From: Candidatus Shapirobacteria bacterium UBA2283
GTDB taxonomy: Bacteria > Patescibacteriota > Microgenomatia > UBA12405
Length of the DNA: 6,162 nt
Assembly (NCBI GenBank): GCA_002345725.1
Contig: DDWP01000078.1
Span: forward strand, 1-6,162
Direction: 5' to 3'
The notes under the pieces: model-generated
What the model saw: only the letters and a program-made list of their open reading frames with translations
What the model was told of the DNA's origin: nothing
Databases searched by the model: none
Program-made: the position numbers and the translations under genes
Shown here: in pieces, positions 5,163 to 6,162 of the stretch
How the letters are laid out: each line of letters starts with the position of its first letter
How positions within the stretch are numbered: the first letter of the stretch is position 1

Positions 5163-5732
5163 ATGAAAAACATAATTTTTATCACTGGCAACGAATACAA
5201 ATATGTACAAGCCAAGGAGGCGTTAAAAGAAACCGACATCAAGCTAATTCGCCAAGATATAGACACACCAGAAATCCAAAGTACAAAAGTCGAAGACATC
5301 GCCTCGTATTCATCAAAATGGGCTAGTACAAAACTAAACCAACCAGTTGTTCTAACTGACGCAGGATATTATTTTGAAGCCCTAAACGGCTTCCCCGGAC
5401 CTTTCATTAAATACATTAACCAATGGTTCACTGCTCAAGACTATCTGAATCTTATGGCAGGAAAGACCAATAGAAGAGTAATCATCACTCAGTGCCTGTC
5501 CTACTGTGAACCAGGACAAGATCCGGTAAACTTCCTTGGTTCTGTAGAAGGAACTATCGCCAATTACGTTGGTTCTATTGGTAAGTGGAAGACACCAATA
5601 AACCAAGTCTATATACCACAGGGTTACGACAAGGTAGTAGGGGAGCTACCGTTTGAAGAAATGATGAAAGACTGGAACAGCGACACCGTCTGGTCTCAAT
5701 TTGTAGAGTATTTAAAAAGCAAAAAAAGATAG
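5163..5732 (+). CDS. HAM1/RdgB-like non-canonical NTP pyrophosphatase, divergent
   Basis: Enzymes of this family hydrolyse ITP, dITP or XTP to the monophosphate and keep damaged purines out of DNA and RNA. At 189 residues the length is normal. Visible motifs are FITGNEYKYVQAKEAL (6-21, the T-G-N-x2-K motif), DTPEIQSTKVEDIASYSSKWA (34-54), VLTDAGYYFEALNGFPGPFIKYI (63-85, corresponding to the D-S-G-L...ALnGaPG motif, with D66) and QVYIPQGYDK (148-157). The usual closing K-N-x2-S-H-R motif, which contacts the purine, is missing. In its place is KDWNSDTVWSQF (169-180). Fold assignment is therefore secure, but substrate specificity is uncertain. The ATG directly follows the upstream TAA with no spacer, implying termination-reinitiation. 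The gene ends 4 bp from the convergent gene at 5737, with no terminator visible between. Confidence 0.85.
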   Translation: MKNIIFITGNEYKYVQAKEALKETDIKLIRQDIDTPEIQSTKVEDIASYSSKWASTKLNQPVVLTDAGYYFEALNGFPGPFIKYINQWFTAQDYLNLMAGKTNRRVIITQCLSYCEPGQDPVNFLGSVEGTIANYVGSIGKWKTPINQVYIPQGYDKVVGELPFEEMMKDWNSDTVWSQFVEYLKSKKR

Positions 5733-5736
5733 CTAT

Positions 5737-6111
5737 TTATTCTGATTGTATGGATTGCACCCAATCACTTTTATCCTTAGCAAATTCTATTTGACATCCA
5801 ACTTCCCATAGTTTTTGTGCAATAACTGGTCCAACGGTTGAACTAATTGGAACCTCCTTTTTGGATGTAAAATCAGTTATACCTGCCACTACTGGGTACA
5901 TTCCACTAAAAAGTAGTTCTGCTGGAACACCTGCAGCCAATTCACCAGCTGAAGTCGCAGTTGCCGTCCCAACCAAAAGCATACATGCTGCCTCAGGACT
6001 CATTGTTTTCTTTGAACCTCTATTAATTTCAACAGCAAGTTTCTGAATTGGATTCCAGTTTGGATTATTAACCTCAACTTTCGGGGCTATTGGTGCAGTG
6101 TCTAAAGTCAT
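5737..6111 (-). CDS. Hypothetical protein, 124 residues
   Basis: I do not recognise this protein. It has a proline- and asparagine-rich N-terminus (residues 1-22) and a helix with basic residues (23-36). A mostly hydrophobic, small-residue-rich middle follows (40-80), with segments AACMLLVGTATATSAGELAA and AELLFSGMYPVVAGI. The C-terminal part looks soluble (STVGPVIAQKLWEVGCQIEF, 91-110). No signal peptide is present and the middle is not hydrophobic enough to be a confident membrane helix. It contains C43 and C106. Evidence that it is real: an uninterrupted frame, a start preceded by a perfect TATAAT 5 nt upstream as in neighbouring genes, and a stop 4 bp from the convergent operon. The plus-strand open frame at 5861-6046 is its shadow. 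Confidence 0.7.
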   Translation of the reverse strand: MTLDTAPIAPKVEVNNPNWNPIQKLAVEINRGSKKTMSPEAACMLLVGTATATSAGELAAGVPAELLFSGMYPVVAGITDFTSKKEVPISSTVGPVIAQKLWEVGCQIEFAKDKSDWVQSIQSE

Positions 6112-6116
6112 AGCAA

Positions 6117-6122
6117 ATTATA
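6117..6122 (-). promoter_or_regulatory. -10 box TATAAT of the hypothetical gene
   Basis: A perfect TATAAT on the minus strand lies 5 nt before the ATG at 6111, with TG directly upstream. A -35 would fall in the 3' part of the adjacent tRNA. No Shine-Dalgarno sequence is present, so transcription is probably leaderless. Confidence 0.5.
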
Positions 6123-6138
6123 CATGATTCTACGTTTG

Positions 6139-6162
6139 CGGGTCCTATGGGATTCGAACCCA
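6139..6162 (-). tRNA. 3' end of a tRNA gene (cut by window edge)
   Basis: On the minus strand TGGG-TTCGAAT-CCCA is a standard T arm, followed by AGGACCC, the 3' half of an acceptor stem, and discriminator G (6139). CCA is not encoded. The anticodon lies outside the window. G73 with a G1-C72 pair is compatible with tRNA-Asp or tRNA-Arg, but the identity cannot be read. Confidence 0.85.

Noticed and set aside
5066..5606. Minus-strand open frames at 5066-5299 and 5382-5606
   Set aside because: Both are antisense to the hydrolase/HAM1 operon, whose motifs are clear on the plus strand.
5861..6046. Plus-strand open frame of 61 codons
   Set aside because: It is antisense to the minus-strand gene 5737-6111, which has the better start signal and longer frame.
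1..6162. CRISPR array, insertion sequence, rRNA gene or riboswitch
   Set aside because: No regularly spaced repeats, transposase motifs, rRNA-like stretches or recognisable aptamer cores were seen.

Overview
The window looks like part of a small, AT-rich bacterial chromosome, most likely from a Patescibacteria/CPR-type organism. This is inferred from several things: tRNA genes without an encoded CCA, almost no Shine-Dalgarno sequences, starts that look leaderless, a short LysM membrane protein of a style common in these genomes, and compact gene packing. All genes read with the standard genetic code, and no stop codon is obviously reassigned. No 16S rRNA or ribosomal-protein gene is present to confirm the lineage.

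Layout, left to right. The left edge (1-99, minus) holds the N-terminus of a membrane protein, followed by a tRNA-Thr(CGU) gene (minus). Next is one large minus-strand gene (377-2506/2521) encoding an N-terminal XRE-type helix-turn-helix, a long unassigned middle and a C-terminal HEPN-like RNxxxH motif. Its promoter carries two TAAAGT-type palindromes, one of which fills the -35/-10 spacer. A gap of about 290 bp follows, then tRNA-Gly(CCC). After that come a two-LysM membrane-anchored protein and a small ArsR-type regulator (both minus). The ArsR gene is divergent from a long-form nucleoside diphosphate kinase (plus), and a palindrome covers the ArsR gene's own -10 box. A clear rho-independent terminator ends the ndk unit. 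Next is a two-gene plus-strand operon with no gap between the genes: an isochorismatase-like cysteine hydrolase and a divergent HAM1/RdgB-like NTP pyrophosphatase. It converges, with a 4-bp gap, on an unrecognised 124-residue minus-strand gene. The right edge cuts a third minus-strand tRNA.

How the pieces fit. Most of the window is housekeeping: tRNAs, nucleotide metabolism and sanitation, and the cell envelope. The exception is the HTH-HEPN gene between tRNA-Thr and tRNA-Gly. It has the architecture expected of a self-regulated toxin or abortive-infection ribonuclease, and is the best candidate here for an undescribed defence-like system. A second window-wide signal is that five of seven uncoupled starts have a TATAAT-like hexamer ending 5-6 nt before the ATG and no ribosome binding site, which points to leaderless transcription.
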